Shown piece after piece: positions 46,875 to 57,265 of a stretch of DNA of 64,000 bases. Position numbers and translations under genes: made by a program. Under the pieces are notes generated by a model. The model did no database searches. It worked only from the letters and a program-made list of their open reading frames with translations, and was not told where the DNA came from. The stretch is from Legionella quateirensis (GTDB taxonomy: Bacteria; Pseudomonadota; Gammaproteobacteria; Legionellales; Legionellaceae), in NCBI RefSeq assembly GCF_001467955.1, contig NZ_LNYR01000048.1:113036-177035 (forward strand), in the 5' to 3' direction. How positions within the stretch are numbered: position 1 is the stretch's first letter; every line of letters begins with the position of its first letter.

Positions 46875-49415
46875 CTATTTTTTATTAAAGAAATTCTCAA
46901 AAATATACCGTTTTATTTCTCCAAACGCATGTAACAAATCCTGCTGAAGCACCCAGGCCTCTTGCCAGTTTTGCTTGATAACCAGCTCTTCCTGTTTCAT
47001 TGCCAAATCATACATCACATTTGCTCCGGTATTTCCACAGGTACCTTTTAATCGATGGCATTTTGCTTTTGCTGCCAAAACATCATGTTGAGTAATCACT
47101 TCACCTACTTCTTGTAATAAATTTTGTGTATTATTCAGAAAAGCAAAGAAAAATTCTTTTATTGCTTGTTCATTAGTGCCAAAAATCATTTTTATTCGTT
47201 CAATATCGAGAACTTTATTAGTCTTCATTTTGTTAAATGCAGGTATTGAATGACAACTTGAATTACTTTTTAACCAGTTAGATAGAACCCGTTCTAATTT
47301 AACGACACTGATGGGCTTGGGAATATAATCATCCATCCCTGCTTTTAAACAAATTTCCTTATCCCCTTTTAAAGCATGTGCGGTCATGGCGATTATAGGA
47401 ACATGCTTTAAACGCTTTGAGGTCTCCAAGGTTCTTATCATTCCTGTTGCAGTGTATCCATCCATTTCTGGCATTTGACAATCCATTAAAATTAAATCAA
47501 ATGAACATTTGTTATAGGCCTCTATGGCTTCAGTTCCGTTATTTACAATTGTAACTTGTGTATAACCGAGCCGTTCCAGTAAATGAATTGCTACCTGCTG
47601 ATTTATTGAATTATCTTCAGCCAATAAAATGCTGACTTGCTTTGATTCTATGGATGGAGAGGTAGACTCAATTTCTTGAGGTACAGAATTATCGATACAT
47701 GTTCCATTTTTCAAAGTAGAAAGTATTGCTTCATATAATTTTGACTGACGAACAGGCTTGGTTAAACACGTTAAAATATTCAGCTCATCCAATCGTTCCC
47801 GTGCAACAGGTAATCCCAAAGAAGTCAACATTAAGATTGGAATTTGCGCCAGATCAGAAGATTTTGATATGTGTTCAGCTAATTCAAGACCATTCATTCC
47901 CGGCATATTATAATCCAGCAGAATTAACTGATAAGGATCACGATCCTGAACAGAGGCTTTTATTTGTTTCAAAGCCTGATGGCCATCAATAACAGTGTCG
48001 CAGTTCATTCCCCAGGAACTGGTCTGAGATTGTATAATCTTTCGATTTATCTCGTTGTCATCTACAGCAAGAACTCGCATATTTTTTAATTTAGGCAAAT
48101 AACTCCCGATCAAATTAGGTGTACTTGCTTCAACTACCTTAACTTCAATAGTGAACCAAAAAAGACTTCCTTGCTTCGGTGTGCTTTCAACCCCAATAGT
48201 ACCGCCTAAAAACTCAGTCAACTTCCGAGAGATAACCAAACCAAGACCACTCCCACCAAATTTACGGGAAACAGATGCATCTCCTTGAGAGAACGATTTA
48301 AATAACCGCCCCATGACTTCTGGCTCAATACCTATGCCAGTATCTCTTACCTCAAATAATAACTTAATATAATGTCCTGATTTTCCTTTTTTTGCTTGTT
48401 CCTTTACTCGGGATACCTTTAACTCAATTTGTCCTTTCTCGGTAAATTTAATTGCATTTACTAATAAATTAATCAGTATCTGACTTAAACGAGTTGCATC
48501 ACTATTAATCCATGCAGGGATATCTGCATCGATCAAAGCACCAATAGCTAAATTTTTTACATGTGCTTTATAAGCCACTATTTCAACAGCATCCTCAATG
48601 ACCTGTCTTAAATCAAAATCGACATAGTCTATTTCAAAGTGACCTGACTCAATTTTGGAAAAATCCAGGATATCATTTATTAAGGTGAGCAACGTTTCTC
48701 CTGATAATCGAATCGCCTTTACAAACTCCATTTGCTCCTCTGTTAATACCGTTCCCTCTAGTAGGCTGGTCATCCCTATCACTCCATTTAAAGGAGTGCG
48801 GATTTCATGGCTCATAGTTGCTAAAAAGACACTTTTCGCTTGATTGGCCTGTTCAGCCAATTCTTTAGCTGTCCTGAGTTTTAAATTGGCTTCCTGTATT
48901 TCCTGAGCTCTCTGATAAATTTCGCTCTCCATCTGCCCTGCTCGAGATCTTAATAATTCATTAATTACCTGCTGCTTGGTGCCTAATTCTTTCAAGTGAA
49001 TAAATTCAGTGACATCCTCAACACGATGAATGATGAACTGAACGTTATCTTGATCATCGAAAACAGGAGAATTTATAGGGCTCCAATAACGCACTTCAAA
49101 ACTATCCGGCTCCGATTCTGAACGACGGACATCATATTGCTGAACTGCCATCGAATCTGGAGTTTTATTGTTTAATACATTCTCCAATGACGTACGTAAA
49201 TTTCTTACCCCGGTAGCATTGATATCTTTAGGATTATCAGGAAACACTTCAAAAATATTACGACCAAGGATGTCGTCACGGTTCACCATAGTGGCGGCTA
49301 TATAAGCATTACTTGCCTCAACAATATCAAAATGTATGTTTAAAATCAGGTAAAGATCAGGAGTAGACCGCAAGATACGCAATACATCTTTTTTCGTCAT
49401 TGCTTTAGCTATCAT
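46875..49415 (-). CDS. Hybrid sensor histidine kinase (PAS-HisKA-HATPase-REC-REC-Hpt)
   Basis: 846 residues, no membrane segment, so a cytoplasmic sensor. Order: PAS (about 10-130; [12 protein letters not shown]), a coiled linker, HisKA with the phospho-His in [17 protein letters not shown] (about 205), and HATPase ([45 protein letters not shown]). Then REC1 ([14 protein letters not shown]), REC2 ([30 protein letters not shown]) and a C-terminal Hpt domain ([13 protein letters not shown]). It is a complete four-step phosphorelay in one chain. AAGGCGG precedes the ATG. It is last in an apparent operon after the response regulator and the EAL protein. Confidence 0.95.
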   Translation of the reverse strand: MIAKAMTKKDVLRILRSTPDLYLILNIHFDIVEASNAYIAATMVNRDDILGRNIFEVFPDNPKDINATGVRNLRTSLENVLNNKTPDSMAVQQYDVRRSESEPDSFEVRYWSPINSPVFDDQDNVQFIIHRVEDVTEFIHLKELGTKQQVINELLRSRAGQMESEIYQRAQEIQEANLKLRTAKELAEQANQAKSVFLATMSHEIRTPLNGVIGMTSLLEGTVLTEEQMEFVKAIRLSGETLLTLINDILDFSKIESGHFEIDYVDFDLRQVIEDAVEIVAYKAHVKNLAIGALIDADIPAWINSDATRLSQILINLLVNAIKFTEKGQIELKVSRVKEQAKKGKSGHYIKLLFEVRDTGIGIEPEVMGRLFKSFSQGDASVSRKFGGSGLGLVISRKLTEFLGGTIGVESTPKQGSLFWFTIEVKVVEASTPNLIGSYLPKLKNMRVLAVDDNEINRKIIQSQTSSWGMNCDTVIDGHQALKQIKASVQDRDPYQLILLDYNMPGMNGLELAEHISKSSDLAQIPILMLTSLGLPVARERLDELNILTCLTKPVRQSKLYEAILSTLKNGTCIDNSVPQEIESTSPSIESKQVSILLAEDNSINQQVAIHLLERLGYTQVTIVNNGTEAIEAYNKCSFDLILMDCQMPEMDGYTATGMIRTLETSKRLKHVPIIAMTAHALKGDKEICLKAGMDDYIPKPISVVKLERVLSNWLKSNSSCHSIPAFNKMKTNKVLDIERIKMIFGTNEQAIKEFFFAFLNNTQNLLQEVGEVITQHDVLAAKAKCHRLKGTCGNTGANVMYDLAMKQEELVIKQNWQEAWVLQQDLLHAFGEIKRYIFENFFNKK

Positions 49416-49457
49416 ATAACCGCCTTGTCAGGTTTTAGTAATCCCAATTCAAACCTT

Positions 49458-50198
49458 TCAATCAGATTTCTGGTTTTTAACTGCTTTAATCGATTTATCG
49501 TTTACCGAGTTTACGGTTTTATGGCCATGACAATCCCTTTTCTCAACCAAAGATCCCAGATTTCGTATTTCTTGAGTCAATTGATGCTGCCTGGCATAAA
49601 TATCATGAGCTAATTTTTGAATGGTTATCTGTTCCTCATAACGAAGCTCTCCCAGATTTTGCATGTACTGTTCCAATAGGTTCCATTCATTATTAATTAA
49701 TTGACTCAATTCAGTCATTTTACTGAAAACATTGGTCAAATCTTTTGTTGATTTTCTGAGTTCTGGTTGTTGCTTCTCAATCATTTCTTCAAGTTTACGG
49801 GTGAAATTAACAATGCGCTGAGCAACAAATAATCGACTCCGTAACTCTACATAATTAAATGGCTTGGTAAGAAAATCATCAGCCCCTGAATCTAAGGCGT
49901 TCACTATATTAGCTGTTCCAGACATGCTGGTTAACAAAATCATATAAGGAGGTTTAGTCAAATTCTTTGCACGACGACATAAACTAAGTCCATCAATTTT
50001 GGGCATCAGCCAATCGACAGTAACTATTTGGGGACTATGCTTGCCTTTTAATATATCCCATGCTTCCTCTCCATCACTTGCCTCTATGACTGGATAATCC
50101 CATTGAGTTATGGTTGCCCGGAGTAACATCCGTGTTGAAGAATCATCATCAGCAATCAATACAGTCGGTTTATTCTCTACACCACACCTAGTACTCAT
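49458..50198 (-). CDS. Response regulator with C-terminal coiled coil
   Basis: 246 residues. The receiver domain (10-130) has acidic pocket VLIADDDSST, phosphoacceptor Asp in IVTVDWLMPKIDGLSL, conserved Thr in MILLTSMSG and Lys in DDFLTKPF. The rest is a charged helical region (about 140-225) without a DNA-binding or enzyme domain, so the output is probably protein-protein contact. It lies between the EAL protein (8 bases upstream) and the hybrid kinase (42 bases downstream), a likely phosphotransfer partner. AAGGACTAAT precedes the ATG. Confidence 0.92.
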   Translation of the reverse strand: MSTRCGVENKPTVLIADDDSSTRMLLRATITQWDYPVIEASDGEEAWDILKGKHSPQIVTVDWLMPKIDGLSLCRRAKNLTKPPYMILLTSMSGTANIVNALDSGADDFLTKPFNYVELRSRLFVAQRIVNFTRKLEEMIEKQQPELRKSTKDLTNVFSKMTELSQLINNEWNLLEQYMQNLGELRYEEQITIQKLAHDIYARQHQLTQEIRNLGSLVEKRDCHGHKTVNSVNDKSIKAVKNQKSD

Positions 50199-50206
50199 AT
50201 TAGTCC

Positions 50207-51379
50207 TTAATCCACGTACACCCCATTGTTATCTATTTTATTTTTATACCAGCGAACAAAATCAGGTGCGGATAATGGTTTGGATATTAAATAACCCTGT
50301 ATCTGTTCACAGCCCAAATGAGTAAGATTATCCATTGCATCCTTTGTTTCAACGCCTTCTGCAACCAGTGATAAACCCATATTTTGCCCCAGATTTATGA
50401 TAGCACGCACAATGTGCATATTTGCCTTATTGGCCATTAAATCAGTGACAAAAGACTTGTCTATTTTTAATTCAGTAAAAGGTAATCGTTGCAATTCTAC
50501 TAAAGAAGAGTAACCTGTTCCAAAATCATCAATAGACAGGGAATAACCTTTCAGACGTATTCGAGTCAATACTTCCAGAACAATATCAGGCCAATGCATT
50601 GCCGCTGACTCTGTAATTTCGAAACAAATTTGATTGGGATTGACCTTATATTCTTTGGACAATTTGTCCAGTTCATCCGGTAAAATCAGGTCAGTTAAAA
50701 TTTTAGGTGATAAATTAATCGCAATATTAACTCTAATCTGATTCTTGTTCCAAAGAGCATATTGACTAAATACTTCTTTTATAACCCAATAGGTCATTGG
50801 AATAATGAGGCCGCTTTCCTCGGCTAATGGTATAAAAAGATCAGGGGGGATGAGGCCATGGTTCGGTCGCTCCCAACGAATTAAGGCCTCCACTCCAACT
50901 AATTTTTTATTAAGACTTGTGATTTTAGGCTGGTAATACATGCGAAACTGTTTTTTTTCCAAACCAATGGTAATCGCTTCATCATCAATAATACCGCTTT
51001 TTTTATCTATCAAATCAAGTATCTGTGTTATTGAATCAACAGCAAAGGAGCTTTGTGGCATCACATGAACAGATAATCCTTTTGATACCCCGATTCGATG
51101 AATGGACAGCATAATTTTTTCTTCGCAGTCACCTACTACCAATATTGGTATGTTGCACTTCAAATTAGCCAGCAAACCTAGCAAATCGATGATGCATGGC
51201 TCTTGAATGGATGTATCCAGCAATATAAAGGCAATGTGTGGAGAATCAATGGCCGTAGGTAACTCGCGTCCATTATTAATAAAGAGCGCGTCAAGGCAAC
51301 AGATTTTACATATGGAGGAAATCAAAGAAATTAATTTTTTATCGTCAACGCAAGCAATTATGTTTCTTTTTACTGTCAT
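50207..51379 (-). CDS. EAL-domain c-di-GMP phosphodiesterase with degenerate receiver domain
   Basis: 390 residues from ATG 51379 (AAAGGAAAT upstream). Residues 1-120 are receiver-like: CVDDKK and LLDTS keep acidic positions, but the conserved lysine before proline is missing (VHVMPQ), so phosphorylation may not signal normally. Residues 140-385 are EAL: VEALIRWERP, INLSPKIL, CFEITESAAM, SIDDFGTGYSSL, KIDKSFV, VAEGVET and IQGYLISKP. All the metal and catalytic residues are present, so it should hydrolyse c-di-GMP. First gene of the EAL-RR-kinase operon. Confidence 0.92.
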   Translation of the reverse strand: MTVKRNIIACVDDKKLISLISSICKICCLDALFINNGRELPTAIDSPHIAFILLDTSIQEPCIIDLLGLLANLKCNIPILVVGDCEEKIMLSIHRIGVSKGLSVHVMPQSSFAVDSITQILDLIDKKSGIIDDEAITIGLEKKQFRMYYQPKITSLNKKLVGVEALIRWERPNHGLIPPDLFIPLAEESGLIIPMTYWVIKEVFSQYALWNKNQIRVNIAINLSPKILTDLILPDELDKLSKEYKVNPNQICFEITESAAMHWPDIVLEVLTRIRLKGYSLSIDDFGTGYSSLVELQRLPFTELKIDKSFVTDLMANKANMHIVRAIINLGQNMGLSLVAEGVETKDAMDNLTHLGCEQIQGYLISKPLSAPDFVRWYKNKIDNNGVYVD

Positions 51380-51495
51380 TTTATTTCCTTTTGCCGCTAG
51401 ATAATCCACTTTTATGTATATTTTTAGATCACCTCTCTTATTATAGTCAACAGAAAATGAATAACCAAATGGAGCTAAGCAAGAGCAAAATCTAC

Positions 51496-52821
51496 TTAAT
51501 CAAGATCCAGTTTTTTTAATTTATATCTTAATGTCCGAAAACTAACTCCTAATAATCGAGCAGCAGCCGTTCGATTCCACTTCGTTTTATTAAGCGCATC
51601 CAATATCAGCTCTTTTTCCTGATCCTGAAGAAATCCGGGTAAATTGGCAGATGATGTCGTCATATGTGGTGGTACAATAGACGGAACTTTAGGTAAATGC
51701 AGATCGGCTGGTTCTATTGTTTCTCCTTCGCTCATGGCCATGGCGCGCTCAAGTATATTCTCCAGCTCCCTTACATTACCTGGAAAATGATAACTTTGTA
51801 ACAGCTTTAAACATTCATCGCTAATTGTAACAGGACTTCTGTTTTGATTTTTTGCTAATTTTTTTAATATCGCCCTTGCTAAAACTGGAATATCTGAAAG
51901 TCGTTCGGACAGAGTAGGAACACGCAATTCAATAACGTTGACGCGATAATACAAGTCTTGTCTGAATGTGCCAGCACTAATCTCTTCCAACAGATTTTTA
52001 TGACTGGCACTTAGAATTCGAACATCTACTGGAATTTCATACAACTCACCAATCGGCTTAATCGCTTTCTCCTGAATCGCACGCAATAACTTAACCTGCA
52101 TGGCCAAAGGAAGTTCCGCTATTTCATCAAGAAACAAAGTCCCCCCCTGTGCCGCCACAAATAAACCCGTTTTATCAGCTATGGCTCCCGTAAAACTTCC
52201 TTTTTTATGACCAAAAAACTCCGATTCCATCAATTCCCCGGGTATGGCACCGCAATTGACAGGAATAAAAGGTTTATCTCGTCTCGGTCCATTTGAATGA
52301 ATGAGTTGCGCGACCAACTCTTTTCCAACACCGGAATCACCCTGGATAAAGACCGGAGCCTGGCTCCGGGCCAATTTATGAATACTCTCTCTTAATTGAT
52401 TCATCACCGGACTTTCACCGACCAGTGTTTCATCCTGAATGTCATTTTGAGCGTTTTGCATTGCCAAGGCTGTTTTAACAAGCTCTTTCAACATCATTAG
52501 ATCGACGGGTTTTGAAACATAATCAAAAGCCCCCGCTTTTAGGGTATTTACAGCCCCTTCAACATTTCCAAAGGCAGTAATCACCGCGACCGGTAACTGC
52601 GGTTTGTATTTTTGAATGAATTTTACCAGTTCAATGCCATCACCATCAGGTAAACGCATATCCGTGAGAACAAGAGAATAATTATTTTGTTTCACGCATT
52701 CTATTCCATTTTTAAGATCCGAGGCGGTATCACACATTAAACCCATGCGCGACAAAGTGAGGGTCAATAACTCCCGAATATCCGGCTCATCATCGATTAC
52801 CAGAACAGTGCTTTTAGTCAT
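51496..52821 (-). CDS. pilR: Sigma-54 response regulator PilR-like
   Basis: 441 residues from ATG 52821, which overlaps the kinase stop by four bases (ATGA). Receiver domain (5-115): VLVIDDEPDIRELL, LVLTDMRLPDGDGIELV. AAA+ domain (about 140-365): Walker A GDSGVGKE, sigma-54 contact loop GSFTGA in the place of GAFTGA, GGTLFLDEIAELP. C-terminal Fis helix-turn-helix: WNRTAAARLLGVSFRTLRYKL. PilR activates type IV pilin transcription with RpoN; here the identification rests on domains and the PilS-like partner. Confidence 0.9.
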   Translation of the reverse strand: MTKSTVLVIDDEPDIRELLTLTLSRMGLMCDTASDLKNGIECVKQNNYSLVLTDMRLPDGDGIELVKFIQKYKPQLPVAVITAFGNVEGAVNTLKAGAFDYVSKPVDLMMLKELVKTALAMQNAQNDIQDETLVGESPVMNQLRESIHKLARSQAPVFIQGDSGVGKELVAQLIHSNGPRRDKPFIPVNCGAIPGELMESEFFGHKKGSFTGAIADKTGLFVAAQGGTLFLDEIAELPLAMQVKLLRAIQEKAIKPIGELYEIPVDVRILSASHKNLLEEISAGTFRQDLYYRVNVIELRVPTLSERLSDIPVLARAILKKLAKNQNRSPVTISDECLKLLQSYHFPGNVRELENILERAMAMSEGETIEPADLHLPKVPSIVPPHMTTSSANLPGFLQDQEKELILDALNKTKWNRTAAARLLGVSFRTLRYKLKKLDLD

Positions 52822-54401
52822 ATCAATAGCTCTTCCGATGGATTTAAAGTAATAGCGAAACAACTTCCTTTATTGCATTTCACCAGATCTAATCGCGCCT
52901 GATTAATTTCGCATAAATCTCTGGCAAGAAACAAGCCCATACCCGTCCCAGTTATCAAAGTAGTAAAAAATGGCTCGAATACATTGTCTCTATTCTCAAT
53001 AGGAATTCCTGGGCCTGTATCACAAACGCTTATTATGGTTTTATTTGATGAGGACTTTACAGAGATAACGATATTCACATTACCCTCTTCATCACGTCCA
53101 TGCTGCATTACATTGTCACAAAGTATCACCAGTATCTGTTCCAGTTGGCTTTTATCAAATACACATGAAACGTGTTTGTTTTTGGGTAGTTTAATTGTCA
53201 TGTTGCATTCATTACTGTGACAAAAATTTTGTTTAAACTGCTCTAATAAACTGGCTATTTCATTAACTTCTGGATGAGACTGTTGACGTCGCGTCAGTTG
53301 CAATACATTTTTAATAACGCCATTCATTCGTTCACAATTATTAATAATTAATTGCTTCAAACGTGCATCTTCTATATTTAAAACATGATCATCACCAAAT
53401 AACTGTGCTGCATGAGCAATGGCACCGAGGGGATTACGCAACTCATGGGCTATACTTGCCGAAAATCGGCCTAATGCCGCCAGTTTGAGTTGTTGTGCCT
53501 GTTGCCCTATATAAGACATATCTTCCAAAATAATCAATACTTCAGAATTATTGGCTACATCAGTTGAAAAAAAATGTACTCTTAAATAAGGTTCTTCAAT
53601 TAAAGTCTGAGCGACGCCTTCATTTGTTTTGTTTTTCAGTAAAAAATTATCAAACTTACTGGCAATTTGTTCCGAAAGTTGATGCAAAGTAATTGGATTA
53701 TTATTTTTTTTTACATTAAAAAATTGTCGCGCAGCAGAATTCATCAATTTAATGTGCTTTGCTTCATCCACATATATAATTCCTGAGTGTAACCTCTCGA
53801 CGATGTATTCATTAATTCGCTGCATGCTGGCCAATTCATAACTACGATGACGAGCCAAATGTTCCGATTGACGAACCCAGTTGGAAAGATACCAGGCTGT
53901 AATCGCTGTAGCAAAGAAGCCCGCTCCATATATTCCACTATAATAAAACGTACTTAAATCTTTTTGATTATCTATCATGAACTTCAATACGTTGCCGCAT
54001 AAAAGCAGGCAGCTGGCAAGTGCAGCAAAAAATATCGCTAAACGACCCGGCACCAAAATACTAAGAGCAGCAATAGTAACGTTTAATAAAATCCCATATC
54101 CGGAATCCATATTCCCTATAATGCTCAACATACTCGAAATCGCAATAACATCGAGGGTTCCCGATAGAAACACCTGATTGTCAAAGCTTATGATTCTGCG
54201 TTGCCAAATCACTAAAAAGAATAAAGCGAAAATAAAATAAACAACAAGAATGCTGTAAAACAGAGGGGAGTGAGGGCGATAAATGAAACTAAAAAAATAC
54301 ATCCCTAAAAATAAAATAACGCTTAATAGTCTATAAATGTCATAAACTAATAAAATTCGCCACTGTCTGTCTTCAGGATTTTGTATCAGACGAATAGGCA
54401 T
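52818..54401 (-). CDS. pilS: Membrane sensor kinase PilS-like
   Basis: 527 residues. Six hydrophobic segments lie in the first 190 residues (from YDIYRLLSVILFLGMYFFSFIY to FATAITAWYLSNWV), as in PilS. A PAS domain follows (MQRINEYIVERLHSGIIYVDEAKHIKLMNSAARQFF). Then come HisKA with ASIAHELRNPLGAIAHAAQL and the HATPase (ISVCDTGPGIPIENRDNVFEPFFTT, GTGMGLFLARDL). It senses membrane signals (pilin in Pseudomonas) and phosphorylates PilR, whose gene it overlaps by four bases. Confidence 0.92.
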   Translation of the reverse strand: MPIRLIQNPEDRQWRILLVYDIYRLLSVILFLGMYFFSFIYRPHSPLFYSILVVYFIFALFFLVIWQRRIISFDNQVFLSGTLDVIAISSMLSIIGNMDSGYGILLNVTIAALSILVPGRLAIFFAALASCLLLCGNVLKFMIDNQKDLSTFYYSGIYGAGFFATAITAWYLSNWVRQSEHLARHRSYELASMQRINEYIVERLHSGIIYVDEAKHIKLMNSAARQFFNVKKNNNPITLHQLSEQIASKFDNFLLKNKTNEGVAQTLIEEPYLRVHFFSTDVANNSEVLIILEDMSYIGQQAQQLKLAALGRFSASIAHELRNPLGAIAHAAQLFGDDHVLNIEDARLKQLIINNCERMNGVIKNVLQLTRRQQSHPEVNEIASLLEQFKQNFCHSNECNMTIKLPKNKHVSCVFDKSQLEQILVILCDNVMQHGRDEEGNVNIVISVKSSSNKTIISVCDTGPGIPIENRDNVFEPFFTTLITGTGMGLFLARDLCEINQARLDLVKCNKGSCFAITLNPSEELLI

Positions 54402-54479
54402 TGAACTAATCCATTAGTTATTTAAGGTTTATCTAAGTATAGAACCATAAAAATGAGTTTTGCGATAGATGAACAGGGC

Positions 54480-55949
54480 TTAATACTTCCATAATTTATA
54501 AGACATCCAAATTTCGCGAGCATCCTGGGAGCCGCTGTCCTTGGCTTTGGCTATCCAATATTTTGCTTTGGCCAAATCACGCTTGACTCCCTTTCCATCA
54601 GCATACATCAAACCCAGATTTATTTGCGCCAGGATCAGGTTTTGCTCTGCTGCTTTGGTATACCAATAAATCGCTTTATCGAGGTTACGTTTCACTCCTT
54701 CCCCATTCATATACATCACAGCAAGATTATTCTGAGCTAATGGCTGGCCTTGTTCGGCTGCTTTTTCATACCAGTTAATCGCCTGTTTATTGTCTTTTTT
54801 AACCCCAAGACCATTCATATACATCACGGCAAGATTATGTTCTCCCAGAGGTAAACCTTGTTCGGCAGCCTTTTTGTACCAGGATACGGCTTCTTTATTA
54901 TCTACAGACACCCCCTGGCCCTTCATGTACATTAAACCCAGATTATTTTGCGCTTCAGCATCACCCTGCTCTGCTGCTTTCCTGAACCAGATTAAAGCCT
55001 TTTGATAATCTTTATACTCTCCTTCACTCGAATAGATTATGCCGAGATTATTCTGAGCCATTGCAAAACCTTGCTCTGCGGCTTTTAAATACCAGCTGAC
55101 TGCCAGTTCCATGTTTTTAGAAACACCTTGACCGTGTTCGTACATAAAAGCGAGATTATTTTGCGATTTCATATTTCCCTGGTTTGCAGCTTTCTCAAAC
55201 CAATAAATTGCCTGCTCACTATTTTTCACTGATGCATCGCCATCCATGTACAAAACACCCAGATTGGTTTGTGATAAAGACGAACCTTGATTGGCTGCTT
55301 TGGTATACCAATATATTGCCTTGGTTAAATCTTTTGGTATTCCATCACCGCGCTCGTACAGTACACCAAGATTATTTTGTGCATCCAGATCTCCTTGCGC
55401 GGCTGCTTTTTCATACCAATAAATGGCCTGAACAATATTTTTTTGGACGCCAGTACCATTCATATATAAAACCGCTAAATTATACTGTCCATCAGAACTC
55501 CCTTGATCAGCGGCTTTTTTATACCAAACAAACGCCTGTTGAGGGTCCTTTGCAACGCCATTTCCATTTTCATACAATATTCCCACATTATTTTGACTCA
55601 ATGCTGACCCTTGACTTGCTGCTTTTTTCAACCAAAACATTGCTTGTTTACTATCTTGTGGCACGCCCTGGCCATTCAGGTACAATAATCCAAGATTATT
55701 TTGAGCATCAGCATTCCCTTGATCAGCAGCCTTTTGATACCAATAAGCCGCTTTTTTATAATCTTGTACTACACCATCACCTTTCTCATAACTCATCCCC
55801 AACTCCAGTTGAGATTGAGCATCTCCTTCTTCTGCCTTATCCTGGGTATTTAATTGCTCTTGAGAACTTCTATGAGCATCAAAATCCAGAGCCCATCCAG
55901 AACACGTCAAAAAGACCAAACTTAGAGCTGTAAAAAGAAATCGTTTCAT
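54480..55949 (-). CDS. Exported Sel1-repeat (SLR) protein
   Basis: 489 residues from ATG 55949 (GGAGC five bases upstream; an earlier ATG would bury the signal peptide). Signal peptide KRFLFTALSLVFLTCSGWA-LD. Then 12 Sel1 repeats of 36 residues and a partial thirteenth, consensus A(Q)NNLGxMYxxGxGVxKDxxKAIxWYxKAAEQG. Repeat 8 is shortened (IIYSSEGEYKDY). In Legionella the SLR proteins EnhC, LpnE and LidL affect host-cell entry or trafficking; this is a different, shorter protein. It is probably periplasmic or secreted and makes protein contacts. Confidence 0.9.
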   Translation of the reverse strand: MKRFLFTALSLVFLTCSGWALDFDAHRSSQEQLNTQDKAEEGDAQSQLELGMSYEKGDGVVQDYKKAAYWYQKAADQGNADAQNNLGLLYLNGQGVPQDSKQAMFWLKKAASQGSALSQNNVGILYENGNGVAKDPQQAFVWYKKAADQGSSDGQYNLAVLYMNGTGVQKNIVQAIYWYEKAAAQGDLDAQNNLGVLYERGDGIPKDLTKAIYWYTKAANQGSSLSQTNLGVLYMDGDASVKNSEQAIYWFEKAANQGNMKSQNNLAFMYEHGQGVSKNMELAVSWYLKAAEQGFAMAQNNLGIIYSSEGEYKDYQKALIWFRKAAEQGDAEAQNNLGLMYMKGQGVSVDNKEAVSWYKKAAEQGLPLGEHNLAVMYMNGLGVKKDNKQAINWYEKAAEQGQPLAQNNLAVMYMNGEGVKRNLDKAIYWYTKAAEQNLILAQINLGLMYADGKGVKRDLAKAKYWIAKAKDSGSQDAREIWMSYKLWKY

Positions 55950-56073
55950 AATAGCTCCTGCGCAGTATTGTTCAATTATAGCACAGCAATAATTGGCCTG
56001 TTCATCATCCTGACGAACACGCATCATCCACAAAAAAAATAAAGCATAAGTAAGTTCTCGCTAAATCCGGGAA

Positions 56074-56160
56074 TTTCGTCATCCTGAACGCAAGGAAGGA
56101 TCTCCAAATGCAGGACACCACGCCACATTCAGGAGATCACTCATTGAATTTGGGATGACG
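56074..56160. repeat. Single GTCATCCTGAGCGAAGCGAAGGATCT-family repeat
   Basis: One unit, TTTCGTCATCCTGAACGCAA...GATCTCCAAATGCAGG...CAGGAGATCACTC...TTGGGATGACG, with the same outer (GTCATCC/GGATGAC) and inner (GATCTCC/GGAGATC) pairs as the copies near 35.2 and 38.2 kb. It lies in the divergent gap between the Sel1 and LysR genes. Confidence 0.82.
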
Positions 56161-56241
56161 GTTGCCGGGGTTAAAGAACAGGAATGATGTCTAACTCTTT
56201 GAACTTTCTTGATAAAAATTAAGACATCTGCTATATGCTTA

Positions 56242-56251
56242 GTAAGCTTAC
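56242..56251. promoter_or_regulatory. Palindrome GTAAGCTTAC before the LysR gene
   Basis: A perfect 10-bp palindrome 16 bases upstream of the LysR-family ATG, in a position suitable for autoregulation. It lacks the classical T-N11-A spacing, so confidence is low. Confidence 0.3.
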
Positions 56252-56267
56252 ATTTTATTAAATCTCA

Positions 56268-57209
56268 ATGAGCATAAAACATTTAAATTTAAATTTATTA
56301 CGCGCTCTGTATGCTCTGCTCTCCTGCAGGCACGTTACTCTTGCCAGTAAACAGATTGGTGTCAGTCAATCTTCAATGAGCATTTCATTAAAACAGCTTA
56401 GAGAATTTTATAATGATTCGCTCCTGGTACCCGGGCGACATAACATCATGCAACTGACCCCACTGGCTGCATCCCTGATTGAACCAACACGGAATGCCAT
56501 GTCCCAGATTGATACTATATTTTCATGTCACCAGCCCTTTAATCCGGCAACGGATACTCGAACCTTTCGCATTGGCATGTCAGATCTGGTTTCGTATTTA
56601 TTAGCCCCAAACTTGATTCACAAAATAGAAGAAGTAGCGCCAGACATTAAAGTCAATATTGTACACCCAAGATATCTGACCTCCTCTGATGTATTTGAAT
56701 CGGGTGAGTTGGATGTCATGGTAGGAATGTTTGAGGGTGCTCCAGGAGGCTTAAAACATCAAGCATTGTTTCATGATGAAGCCGTAATTGTTGGATGTAA
56801 AGATCATCCAGGATTTGAAAACGGAACAATCAGTATGGACAATATTCTCAAATACCCGCTGATCCAATTATCATTAAGCGGCACTCCGTTTCACAATTAT
56901 TTTGACCGATATCTGGCTAAACTGGGTTATGCCAAACGCGTATCAATAAGTGTAGGGCATGGATTAGTCCCGCTCATCACTTTGCCAGGTACCAATTACC
57001 TGACTCTGACTATTCGTTCTGCAGCAGAGAAATTAAACGATTATCTTCATCTAAGTATATCGCCAGTTCCCTTTCCAATAGACATTTATAGCTGCTATCA
57101 ATATTGGCATCAAAAAGACAATGAAGATCCCTCGCATCAGTGGATTCGTTCGCTCATAAAGGAAGTAGCCAAACAGGCTAAAAGCTCTAAAAGACCGGGC
57201 GTGAATTGA
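56268..57209 (+). CDS. LysR-family transcriptional regulator
   Basis: 313 residues. The N-terminal winged helix (5-65) reads LNLLRALYALLSCRHVTLASKQIGVSQSSMSISLKQLREFYNDSLLVP, close to the NodD/NahR/PcpR branch. The substrate-binding domain (about 95-305) includes FRIGMSDLVSYLLAPNL and LDVMVGMFEGAPGGL. The inducer is unknown. There is no good Shine-Dalgarno sequence. Neighbours on both sides are transcribed towards the other strand, so its target is not evident from context. Confidence 0.9.
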   Translation: MSIKHLNLNLLRALYALLSCRHVTLASKQIGVSQSSMSISLKQLREFYNDSLLVPGRHNIMQLTPLAASLIEPTRNAMSQIDTIFSCHQPFNPATDTRTFRIGMSDLVSYLLAPNLIHKIEEVAPDIKVNIVHPRYLTSSDVFESGELDVMVGMFEGAPGGLKHQALFHDEAVIVGCKDHPGFENGTISMDNILKYPLIQLSLSGTPFHNYFDRYLAKLGYAKRVSISVGHGLVPLITLPGTNYLTLTIRSAAEKLNDYLHLSISPVPFPIDIYSCYQYWHQKDNEDPSHQWIRSLIKEVAKQAKSSKRPGVN

Positions 57210-57265
57210 GAACACGCCCACATCAATCATAAATGAATTCAGAAAGTAAAACCCGATCACCTGTT

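Noticed and set aside
51379..51409. Ten-residue longer start for the EAL protein
   Set aside because: The upstream ATG has no binding site, whereas AAAGGAAAT precedes the ATG at 51379, and the receiver-like domain starts there.
55184..55933. 249-codon plus-strand frame opposite the Sel1-repeat gene
   Set aside because: It exists because of the periodic codon pattern of the Sel1 repeats; its composition is not protein-like, and the Sel1 gene has signal peptide, motifs and binding site.
55949..56033. 28-residue longer start for the Sel1-repeat protein
   Set aside because: It would place a polar segment before a clear signal peptide, and GGAGC precedes the inner ATG.
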